Assembly: GCA_028571685.1 (NCBI GenBank) | Contig: CM053140.1 | Coordinates: forward strand, 26,765,501 to 26,829,500 | Length of the DNA: 64,000 bases | Direction of reading: 5' to 3' | From: Heterohyrax brucei | Lineage: Eukaryota > Chordata > Mammalia > Hyracoidea > Procaviidae | Shown here: positions 41,459 through 57,574 of the stretch, piece by piece | Layout: every line of letters begins with the position of its first letter | Position numbering within the stretch: the stretch's first letter is position 1 | Program-made: the position numbers and the translations under genes | The notes under the pieces: generated by a model | What the model saw: only the letters and a program-made list of their open reading frames with translations | Databases searched by the model: none | What the model was told of the DNA's origin: nothing

Positions 41459-44400
41459 CTAGTGCCAGCCACTGGGCCAGCACACAGCCTGGGGGCTGGG
41501 GCTGGGTGTGGGCTCCGGAGACTCAAGGTGCCCGGAGGTAGGCAGCGGGGGTGGGAGGCTATAGAAGCTGGCGTCCCCTGGCAGGGGCTGAGGGGCAGGC
41601 GGGGCCCCAGCATGGGTACAGGGTGGGCACTCAGCAGCAGCAGCAGTGGCAGGGACCTGACGGGGGATGGCACCCTCGCCCCCGCAGCCCCAAGGCCCGT
41701 CCCACTGCCAGCAGCCAGTGGGTGGTGGCGTCAGGGGCCGGGGCAGTGGTGGCGGTGGTAGTGGTGGTGGTGATGGCAGTGCAGGGCTCCGGCTGCGGCG
41801 GGTGCGGAGGGCAGGGGCGCCCACTGGGGCCAGCGCTGTCCCTGCGGAGGTGAGAGGGGCCGTTCCGGGTGGTGCTGCCTGCACTGCCAGACCCAGGACC
41901 CTGCCCACTCTCCCTCCCAGGTGCACAGGCACATCGAGGCCTTATTGCTTCTGGTTAGAGGCCAGATGGAGTGTCTTCATAGCACCCCCTGCCTCTGGGC
42001 ACTATGGATAGTCTGAGGAAGTTCCCCCTGATGTCTGACGGAAGTCCCTTGTGCTGTAGCTGCTACCTTTTGGGCTCCTAAGGGCTGGAGTTGAAGTGGG
42101 AGAGGAGGTAAGGCTAGGGGAGGAGGTGTGAGGCTATGCCTCCATTGGGTGCAAATGTGAGTGTAACCTGTAGCTGAGCTCCCTAGCCCCTGGCTGGGCA
42201 GCCCTAGCCCGGCCTCTGAGGAAAGGCTGTGTGGAGAGGATTTGCATAGAGGCTAGGGGGTCTAGGCCCCCAGAGTAAGCTGGGTGTTGGGGGTAAGTGG
42301 GGCTCCCCAAGAGGGGTACTCTGTTGGGGTTTTGCATCCCTGTTTGGGGTAAAGAGGATCAGGCACGTAGCTCTCAGATCTCTAGGGTCCCCAGAGAGAC
42401 TCCGTATACCACGTCACCAGTCCCCAACCGGCACCACAAACCAGTGTGGGGTGCTTCTGTCCCCAGGCCCAACCACCCCCTAAACCCAAAGCCAGGCCCA
42501 GCATCCCCACCCCCGAATTAAAGCTTATGACCTGAGCCTTCTTCCTCGGGCCGGGCGGCTTCTGGCTCCTCCGCCGCGGCCTCGTCCACTGGCCCACTCC
42601 GCTGGGCTCGGCCACCGCTGCTGCCGGGGATCCCATCTGGCTGGGCCTGCCCGCCCGCCCCGTTGGTCCCGGATTCGGCTCGGGCCCCACCAAAGGGGAA
42701 GAGCTTGCCAGCGTGGAAGGCTTTGGGCGGTGAGTGGCTGCGCTGCTCAGGGTCCCGCCGGGTCTCGGGCGACTTGAGGAATTTGAAGCTGAGGAAGGCG
42801 GGCAGGCGGGTGTCGCCGCCAGTGGGTGACTGGGCGGTGGTGGCCGGTCGGGCATTCGGGCCAGTGGACGCGCCAGCTGGCGAGGCTGAGGCCCCTGAGG
42901 ACAGGAACTTGCCCTGCAGCGGGATGATCTGCTTCAGCTTCATGACGTTGTTAGGGGCTAGCAGCGAGCCTGGGCGCTTGGGCCGCTCGGCTCCGTGGCC
43001 ACCCGCCCCACCACCCTTGGCCTTGGCCGAGGCTTTCTCTGATGCAGCGGGGTCCAGCCCGGAACCCTCGGGCCGTGCCTCCTCCCGGCTGCCGGTGCCG
43101 GCATCGCGCTCCCGTCTAGCGTGATGTTCCGCGTGCCGCTGCCGCTCCTCTTCCTCCCGCCTCCGCCGCTGCTGCTGCTGGTAGTGCTGCTGTGCCTGGC
43201 GCTCGTGCTTCTGTGGGCAGAACACACGCTGTTAAGGGGGCAGGCACCTGAATGCCGGGACATCCTTGACCCGAGTCCCACACACTGTGCTCTGCAGAAG
43301 GGGTAGAAGTTTAGATGCTTATTGGCCATCAACTGGGCGATTTCTGTGGATTTAGGAAACATTTAAACAGTTGTTGGGTGCCGACTCATACCTATCACTC
43401 TCTACTGAAGTGGGGAAGATTTAAGGACTTATTAAATCACCTGGCCCACATAGGCCCTTACTGCGCAGAGGTGGGGGAGATTTAAACGCCAACTAGGTGC
43501 CAGCAGGATCCCAGGATCCACACTGGATGTCCTCCAGGAATCAAGAAGGGAATGAGCATTCACTGGCCGTCAACTCTGTCCCTGGCCATGAACAAGACAC
43601 TGTTTTGGGAACTCAGAGAGAATAACCAAGTATTGGGCCTCAACTGTTCTGTGACGTGGCACTGTTAAGGGGAGAAAGTATCCCTCCACCAAATGTAGCC
43701 TGTGCCTCCCAAATTGGACAGCTCAGCTACAGAGCATTTTATTGAGGGGAAAAGTTCTGTTGGATGGCATTGGCAAGCTCCTTGGCCCACCTGCAGGTTT
43801 TCTCAGGAAGGAGGAAAAGGTCAGCTTCTGGAAGCATAACCTTTCCCTGACCCTGAACACAAACTGGATGCTGATGGGTGGCTGGTGGGTGAGTTGATAC
43901 TCACAAGGAACAGCTCTGTGCTAGCCCAGCCCTGGCAATCATCAGGATTCTGGAAGGGACCAGCACATTTGGAGCACTAATTGTGACATCTCAATTCATG
44001 CTGGCTGCACACTTGTCCTAGAGTCAAGGGCTTAGCTGCTAAGATCTGCCTTTGCCACTATCAGAAGGGGAAGAGGAGAAGCCTGACTGAGGTGTAGAAA
44101 GGGAAACACAGTCCAGGCTGGCTCACATACCTTGAAGGCCTCCCGGCGCTGGTACTGGAGTTTGGCCATCTCCTCGGCCACCCAGCCTGGAATGTCTGGG
44201 ATGGTCACGTGTATAAGGTACTTGAGCAGCAGAGCGAAGTGCTGTGGGGAGAGACATGGGCTGCAGGCTCAGGGGACTCCCACCTACCCCTCTCTTGGGC
44301 CCTGGCCTGACTGCCAGCCTCACCTCAAGCACTACCAGGGACACAATGGTTGCTTCTGGGCTGAGCCAGGGGAAGAGGCGCTGCAGCTGTCCACACTGGC

Positions 44401-47400
44401 CGATCAGGTAGCAGTTGACTATGATGGCCAGCACGCCCATGGCCTCCATCACCTTCTGTAGGGTGGCAGTGGGGAGGCTGGGTTTTAGGCAGGACAGTTC
44501 CAAGACCCTCTCCTTTCAGCCCTGCCCCACCCGACAGGCTCCGCCCTTCTCTGCAAGGCACCCTTACCCTCCCTCCCCACCTGCCACTGGCCAATGCTCT
44601 CAACGCGCTGCCCAAAGGGCCGCTGCAAGCCTGTGCACAGCTTGAAGGCATCGCTGCGGATCTCGATGAGATTGTTGATGAGGGCGCAGAGTGCAGCCAG
44701 TGGGAAGGCCGAGGAGAAGAGCACAACATAGCCAAACTGCACAAACATTTCCTGGTAATCCTGGAACGTGTCCTGCAGTGGGTGGGCAGGTAGCCCACTG
44801 TCAGACCAGCATGCCTTCTTTCTGAGACTGTCTTTCTCTCACCACGCCTGGGCTGGTGCTGTCTCCTGTTGGATTATCGCCTACAGCCCTAGAGCCCTCC
44901 CTGCCCTTGGCTTCTTGCGTCTAATCGCATCTTGGGACTGTGCAAGCTATCGCCTCTGACAGGCTCCCACCACTTTAGAAGCCCTGGTATCCCCTCAACT
45001 ACCTCCATCCTCAGACTGTGTGCCCATTCCCCAGCCCTTCCTCTGCTCACAGACTGTGTCACCTGTTCCAACTCTGCCCTCAGACTGCACACACACACAC
45101 ATACAAACATACATCCCAGATCCTGCCTCCACCCTCAGGCTAGGTGCCTATCCCAATCTTGCCTCTACCCTCAGACTATGTGCCCATCCTATGCCCTCAG
45201 ACTGTGTTCTCAGCCTCTTCCCTCAGACCATACGCCCCTCCTTCCTGCCTCTGCCTTCAGACTGTCCCCTCCCTGCTCTCAGACTGTGTACCCCATCCCA
45301 CCTCCTCCGTCAGACCACGTGCCTGTCCAACCTCCTTCCTCAGACTGCCCTCACCTCTACCCTGACACCTGCCCTCAGACTGCCAGCCCTGCAGCTGTGC
45401 CCCCCTAGCTCTGCCCGCCTCACCTCGTACTTCTTCATGCAGCTCTCCAGCTCGGCCTGCGTGAGCTGGGTTGAGTGCTCCTCCTCAGGAGGGTCGATCC
45501 AGGAAGCCCGGTTCTGCCGCCTCTGCCGGCCCCCTGAGTCACTCACACCTGGCTCAGTTTCTGGGCCCTCAGGGCTCTGGTCATGGCCCTCGCCCCCAGG
45601 CCGGCGCAGCAGCATGGAAGCTGAATCATGCTCAGGGCTGCTGGAGGTGCCCTCGGCCTCATCATCGTCCTCAGCCAATGTGAACACACCAGGCTCCAAG
45701 CCCTTCTCCACCATGGTGGGGCTGCCCTCCTCCAGCAGGGCCTCAGGGTTCAGGCCCCGGCGTCGTGCAGTGCCCCGCTCAGCAAAGCTGACCTTCTTCA
45801 GCCGCAGTCCACAGTCTAGGAGGCTGCCGTCCTCACCTTCCTCCTCCTCCTCCTTGTCCTCCTCCTCCTCCTCATCCTCTTCCTCCACCTCTTCTGGGCC
45901 CCCCTGCAGCCCATCTCCCTCCTCCCCACCTTCACCAGCCGGCCGCTGCTCTACTATGGCCTCCTCCTCCTCCTCAGGGGCCCCACAGCCCCCTCGGAGA
46001 CACCTTTGGCCCCCCATACCACCACTACTGCCCCCCTCCATGGCCTGTGGTTCAAGGTGGTGAGACACAAGGCGCCGGGGGCCCAGCAGGCCCAGCAGGA
46101 CACGGGCTAGCTCCCAGATGGTCTGGAGGCCCAGCTGGCCGTGGCTCAGCCGCCGGTACAGGTGAGGCTGCAGGACCTCACGCACATTCTGGAGGAACTG
46201 GCGGGTGATGAGCAGAGTGGCCAGCATCTGGGTGTGGGAAGGGGGTGAGAGCAGCCACTTGGAGGGCAGGTGGGGCTGATAACCCCCAGCATGTGCCCAC
46301 ACCTATCTGCTGGCTCCACCCCTGTCCACTCAGGCACCCTCCAGAATAAAGACCCCACATTCAGGTACAGAAGCTGCCAGGCACAGCCTTGCATTTGAGC
46401 AGTCCCAGGGCCTTTGCATGCCCCGCCACCTGCCCCACCCGCTCTTTGAGCCCGAGCTGCAACATGGTCACACTGGTCAGGCCTTGTGCTTGGCCCCCTT
46501 GATGCCCACCCGTACTTTGGCCCGGGCCACCAGCAAGAGGCCTTGGAGGGAGAGGAGGAGCAGGCAGAGCCGCAGGGCCACGAGCGGGACCAGCACTGCC
46601 TGTAGCTGCCGCTCGAGGCTCTGGGAACAGGGACAGGACGAGCAGGAGCTGTGGAGGGACCGATGGACAGGTGGACAGACAGATGGAGGCAGAAACAGAC
46701 AGAGGACACATGGACGCACAGACAGAGAGGAGAGAAGGATGGAGGAGGGGGAAGGAGCTGGGGTCCGGGCCACCACACCCCTCTTTCTCCCCTCACCATG
46801 CTCTGGGTCCCCAGGGCTACTGCTCATCCTGGTGCTTACCTCTTTCAGGCGCTCCATGTCCTTGAGGTAGAAGCCAATGTAGAAGAGGCTCAGGTATGAG
46901 TTCACAAACTGGAACTGTGGGGATGGCTGGCAGTCACCCTGTGCTGGCTCCTAGTCCCCTGCCCCCCATCCACCCACATGCCCAAAGTTGTTGCTCACCA
47001 GGACCACCTTGATGATGAGGTGCTTCTCATAGGCGCTCTCCAGCCTGTAGTTCTCTAGGGGGGCCAAGGGGGCAAGTCAGGGGGTGATGGAACCAGAAGA
47101 GGTAGCTGAAATCTTCCTCCAGGGGTGGGTGGTGGGTTGTGTGGTAGGATCTCCCCTTGTGGGTCATACCCATGTCATTGAGCCAGATGGCAAGTTTCTT
47201 GTAGCCCTCTGCACTGGCGCTGACCAGCAGGGCCAGCACAACCTTGGGTAGGAAACGGGCGAGGCGGGGCAGCCCCTTCACATTCAGCACCAGTTCCTGC
47301 AGATGGGACATGATTACCTAGTTTAGGGCTCAGGATGGGGTATAAGTGGGGTCACAGTCACCCAGGAGCAGGCCTCAAGTGGGCAGGGGGTCACGATCAC

Positions 47401-50400
47401 CCAAGGTGATGGTTCCAGGGTGGGCAGTGGGCTTGTAATACCCCCCTGAGCCAGGGCATTTGTGGGCAAGGGGTTTGGGTAGGAGGTTAACAGGTCATTC
47501 AGTGTCAGCACTAGGGAGGGCTGATTGGGGGTTTTCTGGGTAAGCTCAGTGGTGAGAGGCTGGGTAGGGGTCCCCACTGATCACCTGCAGCTGGAAGCAG
47601 CCAAGCATGAGCAGGAAGACACAGGCCAGGCAGGCCAGGCACAGTGGCAGGCTGACGAGCAGCTGGAAGAGCAGCCGCTTCCAGGGTGGGTAGTAGAACT
47701 CTTCGGCCCTTGTCACAGGGCTGATGCGCCGGACACCCTGGGGTAGGGTGGGGTAGGCAGTGGGAGGCCTGAAGGCAGGGCGTGAGGCCCCCCCACCCTT
47801 CCTAGTCTTCTGCCTCAGTTTCCCTCCTCTCTAACCTTGTTCCTGTGGTGCCCCCCATCCTGTGTGGTCTCTCTATTACCCTTGAGTGCAGACCCTGACT
47901 GACCCTGAACTGGGGTCTGGGCTCCTCCACAGCTTCCCCTGGGGAGTCCAGCGTCCCCCACTTGTAGGCCAGCTCTGCCCCCCTCCGCTTCCACTCCTCC
48001 AGGAACAGTGTGGACCAGACCACATTGAAGAGGGCAAAGACCACACACGAGACGTCTCGGCTTGTCTGCAGGGGTGATGGAGAGTTCAGCATTGATAAGG
48101 GGGTCCAGGGACCATGTTTCTGTTCTCCAGCCTGCACCTACCACCCCCTGCGTGCACCTGATCAGCCTCAGTGAATGTGTACAGCACCGAACCAAAGACG
48201 GCTGGGTACACCATTGCTGAAGTGTAGAAGCCCAGCCAGGCGAAGTACATGGCTATCTTCACTCCAAAGTAGTCACAGATCTCATCTGCAGAGGGAAAGG
48301 TCCCAGTCAGTCCTGCCCACCTCCCCAGATACCCCACATACCCATTCCTGGGCCAAAGCCGCACCGAGAGGCTGGTTCTCACACACTGCTTGCACCCATG
48401 ATTTCATGAGGCGGTTCAGAATGCGCTGTTCGTGGACCGGGAATACCTGCTGGATGATTCCACGGGCCGCCAGCTCAGGGACTGTTGGGGGACAAGAGCC
48501 GGTGACCTGTGCTTTTCCACCACCCCATCTCCACCTTCTACTGTGCACCAGTTCGCCCAGCTTGGCTGAAAGCCAAGTCACAGCTTTTCTCCCGTTCTTA
48601 AACTGCAGAGGTGGGAGAGGGACCTAAACCCTGGAGAGGATAAAGTCCCAGTAAGGAATCAGGTTTTACATAAATCCACTTAGCAATGTTCAGAGGCCTC
48701 AGTTCGTGATTTTGAAGTCTGAGGTGGATCTTGGAGTTGACAAAGGAAGGTGAACTTGAGGTGGCTTTTCTCTTGGAGAGGAAACTGACTTTTGAGGACC
48801 AGGGCCCCAGCCAAGCACCATTAGGAGAGCTGTCCATGGTCCTACCCCACCTCTTCCCAGTCCCCGAAAGAGCTCCCTGGCCACGCCCCCACGGGACAAG
48901 CCACACCTTTTCACCAAGGCCCGCCCCTCGGCTGATTTATTGGTCAGGACTAACGCTTAACCAATTCCTTACTAGCTGATTGGCTTTAGGTCCCGCCCTC
49001 TTGCACTGATAAGTTGCTCCTGTAAGAGCCCGCCCTAACTTCCCACCAGGATTAGAGAACTGGCTCCGCCCTGCTCACTGATTGGCTGGTCCTCCAGGAA
49101 GCGCACATTGTGCAGCGCCTCGCCCTGCTTGGCTCGCAGGTTCTGCAACCAAAAACGGATGATACTCTGCCGTTCCTGTCGGGGAAAGGATGTGAGCCCA
49201 GAGTATAGCGAGCAAGGGATGCAGACTGGGAGCCGGGAACATGAGTGTGTGAGAAAGAGGACATAGGGGAGAGGATAGGGGATGGGAGGCGACATGAGGG
49301 CGAGGGGGCTCAGTGGGCTTGGAGATGAGGAATGGGACGCAAGTGGGAGATCTGGACATGCACGTGGGGCAGCAACATGTGGGCGTATATGGGAGTAGGC
49401 TGGGGAACAGTGGGCTGGGAATCGGGCAGGCATGTGGGGTGTTGGGATACACAAGCAGGGTGCCAAGACTCCAGAGCTGGCGTAGCAGGCCAAGGATAGG
49501 GCACAGGGGCCGCCCAGCTGCACCTGGGAGGTGAAGAAGCGCAGTTCGCTTTCTACGTTCTCATAGATGAAGTCCTCCTCGCAGGAGAAGCTGCGTGTGC
49601 CTCCGCCAAACTCTGCCTTCACCGCCTTTTGCAGACCTAGCTCATCAGCCCCTCGGAGCAGGCTGTGCAGAAGAAAACGGTAGTTGCTCACTGGAGGCAC
49701 CAACTAACTATCCAGGAGCTGGGTTGGTACAGCTGGCAGGAACACATGCAGGGCTGCAGTGCACTTGAAAAGTGGACAGTCAGGGAGCTGGGTGGCAAGG
49801 CTGGCGAGAGAGGCCTGACCCCAGGGACTCGCCTCTCATAGGTGGCGGTGACAAAGAAGGCATAGGCGCGCGTGTGGCGGTGGTGGCGGACTTGCACGAT
49901 GAGCTCCGGAATGCCCACGCGGATGTGGTTCAGCAGCCATAGCAGTGTGTGGTCATCGGTGGTGTCTAGCAAGGGGCACAGGGTCCGATGGCTCTTGCCA
50001 CGAGGGGCTGAAGCCTCCTACAGACTCGCCCGAGCTCACCCCGTGGGGGCACCGGCAGACAGACAGGGTACCTGGGAAGGTCATCAGCACGTCGCAGTTC
50101 TCAGTGGGCACCGTCTTCATCCATGCTTTGTGGGACACCAGGTAGCGCCCCACCTGCAGGAGCCGCTTCCCAAAAAGCTTATCTAAAGGGCGGGCAGGGC
50201 ACTGGGTCAGGCCACTTCGGACCAGACCTGACTTCTCTTCACCCACCTGCCAGGCAGGGTTCCCCAGCACTCTCAGGCCGGCATTCAAGGCCTTGGCTTG
50301 TTTTCCTCCCTCCACGTTTTTTGCACCAGCCTCCGCCAGCTTGCCCTTCCCCCGGGTCCGTCCTTACAAACGCTGCTCACTCAGGCCTAGCTCCGCCTCC

Positions 50401-51035
50401 AAAGCAAGCATCCAAAGCCACAATCAAGGAGTGCTCATTTACGGGCAGCCTGCAGCGCTTCACCACATTATTTCCGCACTGGGTGCGGCTCTTACCCCCA
50501 TTTCACAGGTGAGAAACTGAGCCTCAGAGCAGTCAAGCAACTTGCCCAAGGTCACACAACCGTGCTGGGATTCGAACCCCCAGCTAGTCCGTGTCCTCCG
50601 AGGGGAGGATCTCTCAAGCTCATACCTGCCAGCCAGTGTACCACCAAGGGTGGCAGGGCTCAGCCCCCGCCTGGGGCTATCAGGAGGAGGGAGGGGCGTG
50701 TCTGGGTCTCTGAGGTGGGACCCCAGTCAGTTGCACCGTTCAGCCCCACCCGCCTTGAGTTCAGCCTCACCCGCCTGGCAGCACCCGCAGTGCCGTTAGG
50801 GGCCTGCTCGGTGTCACTCGGCAGGACTCTAGGCCCGGGATAGCTGACCCCAGCCTCTCCCAGCTCCAGCCGCCGCGTGCAACCCAGGCACCTGCCAACC
50901 CTATTGGGGTCCCACTGCCGCGCACATACCCAGCACCCCGGATGCCGGGGCTGCAGGCTCGCCCTCAGGTGGGGGCCTCTTGCCACGCTCGCCCTCCGGG
51001 GAAGTGCCCCCGGCGGCGGAGGCGGCCTCGGTCAT
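41459..51035 (-). CDS. ANO8: ANO8 (TMEM16H), anoctamin 8
   Basis: Eighteen coding exons in transcript order: 51035-50930, 50182-50072, 49965-49833, 49662-49524, 49175-49079, 48481-48365, 48285-48158, 48065-47904, 47737-47585, 47296-47170, 47054-46999, 46914-46840, 46227-45424, 44772-44581, 44455-44324, 44241-44131, 43210-42532, 41841-41459 (stop TAG). The total is 3705 nt, 1234 aa (human 1232). All phases agree. Exons 6-12 and 14-16 encode the membrane helices of the TMEM16 fold (for example YPAVFGSVLYTF, LPLCLACLACVFLLMLGCFQ). Exon 13 inserts a long cytosolic loop with a poly-Glu/Asp tract; exons 17-18 give a basic coiled-coil-like stretch (QQQQRRRREEEERQRHAEHH) and a proline-rich tail ending CWPSGWH. 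ANO8 is reported as an ER-plasma membrane tether for calcium signalling. Intron 3 uses a GC donor. Confidence 0.96.
43300..43650. repeat. Degenerate ~60-70 bp tandem array in ANO8 intron 16
   Basis: About six diverged units around 'gatttaaacgccaactaggtgcc', at roughly 43310, 43355, 43415, 43477, 43548 and 43615. Recognised by eye. Confidence 0.45.
45005..45385. repeat. Minisatellite in ANO8 intron 13
   Basis: About 12 units of 25-45 bases with core CCCTCAGACTGTGTGCCC (plus strand). A CA-rich stretch lies at 45088-45118. The array keeps several plus-strand frames open; these are not genes. Confidence 0.8.
46477..46620 (-). other. Candidate alternative exon in ANO8 intron 12
   Basis: Inside the 612-base intron between exons 12 and 13 the minus strand has a long pyrimidine tract ending TTCCCAG at 46621. 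A 47-codon frame follows, in phase with exon 12, then TGA at 46479-46477. It encodes SLERQLQAVLVPLVALRLCL followed by more Leu-rich residues and a basic end (KVRVGIKGAKHKA). A donor-like CGG|GTGGGC after codon 37 would instead make an in-frame cassette (46620-46510). Human ANO8 as I know it joins exons 12 and 13 directly, so this is a hypothesis. Confidence 0.35.
50505..50580 (+). mobile_element. MIR-like SINE in ANO8 intron 1
   Basis: 'acaggtgagaaactgagc', 'cttgcccaaggtcacac'; strand uncertain. Confidence 0.6.
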
Positions 51036-51420
51036 GGTGAGGCAGGGGCAGGTCAGGGGCTGCGGGCGGCACGGGCTCCGGGGGGCCGCGGGCTCATGAG
51101 GCCGGTGCAGCCGTGGAGCTTGCCAGAAGAAGAGACAAAGGCCGTGCCTGCCCGCGCTGACTGCCGTCCCCGCGCTCCGGAACGCTGCTTCTCGTCGCCG
51201 ACCGCGTAGAACCTCGATTCTCCGTCTCCGGCAAGGCGCGCTCAGCTCTCTGGTTCTCCACTCCTCCCTCCCGCCTCACTCTCTGCTTCACGTCCCCACC
51301 CGTGCTGTTTTCTGGTTTCCCGTCTCGCCCGCCCACAGCGCTCTCTGGTTCACGTCCCCGCCTGCGCTGAAAGTTCATTCTCCTCTCTGTCCCCGCCCCC
51401 GCTGCATTCTGGTTGTTCAG
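51036..51420 (-). promoter_or_regulatory. ANO8 promoter / 5' UTR CpG island
   Basis: GC- and CpG-rich sequence upstream of the ANO8 start, with no TATA box seen. The transcription start is unresolved. Repeated phrases such as 'ctctggttc' and 'cacgtcccc' near 51245-51360 hint at a short local duplication. Confidence 0.5.
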
Positions 51421-51815
51421 GTCTGGAATCTCCCAGGTCTTGCAACCTCAGTTTCCCTATCTGCACACTCAGCAGTCCAGAGGCGCAGTTCCAAATCTGG
51501 GATAGGCGTGCTTTGGCTGAGGAAGGACGTGGGAGGGGGGTGGGCCTGGTATGCGAAGGTCGGGGAAGATTCCAGGATTGTAATCATAGTGACAATTACC
51601 GTAGCTGGGATGTGAATATATAGTTGGTTAGGCTCAGGACTTTTGCATATGCAATTCTCTCTCCCAAGGGACACTCTTCACCCCTTCATCATCCAGTTAA
51701 CCCTTACTCCCTTAAGGATGTAACCTCAGAGAGGAACCCTTACATAGTTGCTAGATTTAGCAAACCAAAATACGGATGTCTCAATTAAGTTTAAATTTCA
51801 CATAAATACATAATT
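51420..51815. other. ANO8-GTPBP3 gap, left part
   Basis: No gene recognised. It falls from GC-rich to AT-rich sequence and may hold decayed repeats. Confidence 0.35.
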
Positions 51816-51819
51816 TTAT

Positions 51820-52017
51820 TATTGGTTGTTGTTGCTGTTAGTTGCTGTAGATTCCAACTCATGGAGGCCCCATGTGTGCAGAGCAGGACTGTGCTCCGTA
51901 GGGTTTTCAAGGTTGTGACCTTTCGGAAGCAGATAGCCAGGCACTTCGGAGTGGTTTCAGTCAACCTTTTGATTAGTAATCAAGTGTTTAAGGGTTTGTG
52001 CCATCCAGGGACCCCTA
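51820..52017 (-). mobile_element. AfroSINE-like SINE
   Basis: 'tagattccaactcatgg', 'ccatccagggacccct'. Confidence 0.85.
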
Positions 52018-52875
52018 ACTTTTTGATAGTTCTCCAAAATTACACAGGACATAGTCATCCTTAAAAAGTTATTCCTTATTTATCTGAAATTCAAACTTAA
52101 CTGGATATTCTGTATTTTGTCTCGCATCCCTACCTTCTGGACCACTCAGAGCCGCCTCCACCCTCAGATCAGACTGGAAAGGTCAGTGAAGGCAGCGACT
52201 CAGGCTGGATCTCAGTGCTTGGCACACAGTAGGCACTTGATACATACTTGTGACAAGTAGAACAATTCGAGGACAGCGAATGTTGTCACTTATTCCTATT
52301 TCACAAATGAAAAATTGAGGTTGGGCGCGGTGGGGGTGGGGGATTCGAAATTTTCCCAAAGCGCAGCTGCTCAGCTCGCCCGCCCGTTTGTTCAAGAACC
52401 GGAGAGTTGACGCCTGGAAAGAGCCCTGTAAGACCCCGCCCAGCCAGGTGTCTGGAATTCTACTGTCGGCGCTTTATTCGGAGGTACTGGAGCAGTCCTG
52501 AGTTCACTTGAGAGTAATCGTCAGACCTCCCTTTACTGACTGGCCTTTGGTGAGGTCGAGACAAACCCCACACCTACAGCGTTGCAGGAGTAGGACTGGA
52601 GTAGGACTGGGAAAGAGAGATCAGGAAAAGCCCAGAGTTGTGCAGGGGCACCTCCAGTGGGCTTCGTGGAGGAGGTGCCATTGGAGAGGGCTGAGAGAAT
52701 GTTTGTCGAAAGCAGGACTCCTGAAGCCGAGGGAACTGCGGGAGGAAACGCTTGGGAAAAACGAGGAAGCTGGAGGGTTTGGAGCAAAGCAAGTAGAATT
52801 CTTGCCAGAAGTTCAGGCAAGACATTCCCTAGACCAGGGTGTAAGATGCTGTGAGCTTCAGATCTCATCCTGGCC
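52018..52875. other. ANO8-GTPBP3 gap, middle part
   Basis: A MIR-like phrase (tcagtgcttggcacacagt, about 52211), then unique-looking DNA with no recognisable exon. Confidence 0.35.
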
Positions 52876-53080
52876 TTACCAAAAACCAAACCCACTGTCC
52901 TTGAGTAGATTTTGACTCACAGTGAACCTATACGATAGGATAGAACTGCCCGATAAGGTTTCCAGGCTGCCAATTTTTACGGAAGCAGCCTGGCACATCT
53001 GTCTCCCAAAGAGCAGCTGGTATGTTGTAACCTCTGACTTTTCCATTAGCAGCCCATCACTGCACCACCAGGACTCCTAA
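52876..53080 (-). mobile_element. AfroSINE-like SINE
   Basis: 'gtagattttgactcacag', 'actgcaccaccagg'. It is one of a tandem pair. Confidence 0.85.
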
Positions 53081-53097
53081 CCTCGTCTTAGAGAAGT

Positions 53098-53297
53098 GTC
53101 AAAACCAAACCAGTTGCCATGAGTAGATGGCGACCCCATATGTTGTCAGAGTAGAACTGTGCCTCCTAGGGTTCTCAATGACTAATCTTGTTGAAGTGGA
53201 TCTCCGGGTCTTTCTTCCGAGGCGCCTCTGGGTGGATTGGAACCTCCAGTCTTTCCGTGAGCATTTAAGTTCATTCACCATTTGCGCTATCCAGTGT
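53098..53297 (-). mobile_element. AfroSINE-like SINE
   Basis: 'tgagtagatggcgacccc', 'atttgcgctatccag'. Its neighbour ends 17 bases away in the same orientation. Confidence 0.85.
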
Positions 53298-53639
53298 TTT
53301 TGTGAAGTGGTGTAGCACCTTTCTCTGAGACAGGAAAATTGAAAACAAATACGTCCCTGCCTAGCCTAAAGCTACAGAGTGGCCTGAGGAAAATAGGAAC
53401 CCTCTCCTCGTTGTTATTTCCACTGCCGTGTGCAGGGCCTTCCCCTCTTTCCGCTCCCCGTTTCTGTTGTCTTGGATCCTGGCTGCCCTAGGACCCAAAA
53501 ACCTCAGTCTCAGGTTACCGGGGGAGGCCATTTTACTGCACTCCCGGCACATCGTGCGGCTTAAATCAACCAGTAGGATTGAAAACCTGCAGTCTGTGGG
53601 CGGGACGTCTCGTAAGGAGCCCAATGGTAGTCAAGAGTC

Positions 53640-53724
53640 TCTCAGCTCTCGGCCAGTCACGCCACGCAGAGGGCGGGGCCTCCTGCCGGCACTTGCAGCC
53701 TCCGGTGAGCGACCGCTAGAACCC
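53640..53724 (+). promoter_or_regulatory. GTPBP3 promoter / 5' UTR
   Basis: GC-rich sequence (cagagggcggggcc) just before the start codon; CpG content continues into exon 2. The transcription start is not determined. Confidence 0.5.
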
Positions 53725-57159
<3,435 letters not shown>

Positions 57160-57574
57160 GAGACGGTGAACCCTGATGGGCATCACATGTGGGAAAGCAA
57201 GGCTCAGACCAAGACTAAGCAAATGCTCAGAAACTTTGAGGGGTCTGAGAATAGCTGAAGACCTTCTCACCCACCCAGGGAAGAGCTCGATCCCTAAACA
57301 GGGAAGAAAATGGCCGCCCTCGCAGGTAGTGAGCTTCATGTAGCTGGTGGTCCCCAAGCTGCAGCCAGCCAGGTCCCCTTGCAAACACTAGTGAGGGGTT
57401 CAGGCCCTGAAGTGGGTCTAAATGAAAGTCCCTTCTGGGTGCCACATGCTGGGGGAGTAGGAGTAAAGAGTTGGGGTTGTGTGTGGGGTGAGGGAACCTC
57501 AGGGTTTTGTTTGTCTTGTAGTTTTTAATTTATTTTGCAAATTCCTAAGAAATGTAAATGTAAAGAGTGAGAGG

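Noticed and set aside
42531-42532. Weak donor after ANO8 exon 17 (G|GTCATA) as a sign of a broken gene
   Set aside because: The next exon joins in phase and matches the human C terminus, so the weak site is probably functional.
45020-46063. 347-codon plus-strand frame antisense to ANO8 exon 13
   Set aside because: It runs through a minisatellite and the complement of the Glu-rich exon; the Ser/Pro product is a composition artefact.
48938-49090. Cluster of ATTGG (inverted CCAAT) in ANO8 intron 5 as an internal promoter
   Set aside because: One copy lies in coding exon 5 and no CpG island or first-exon signal accompanies them.
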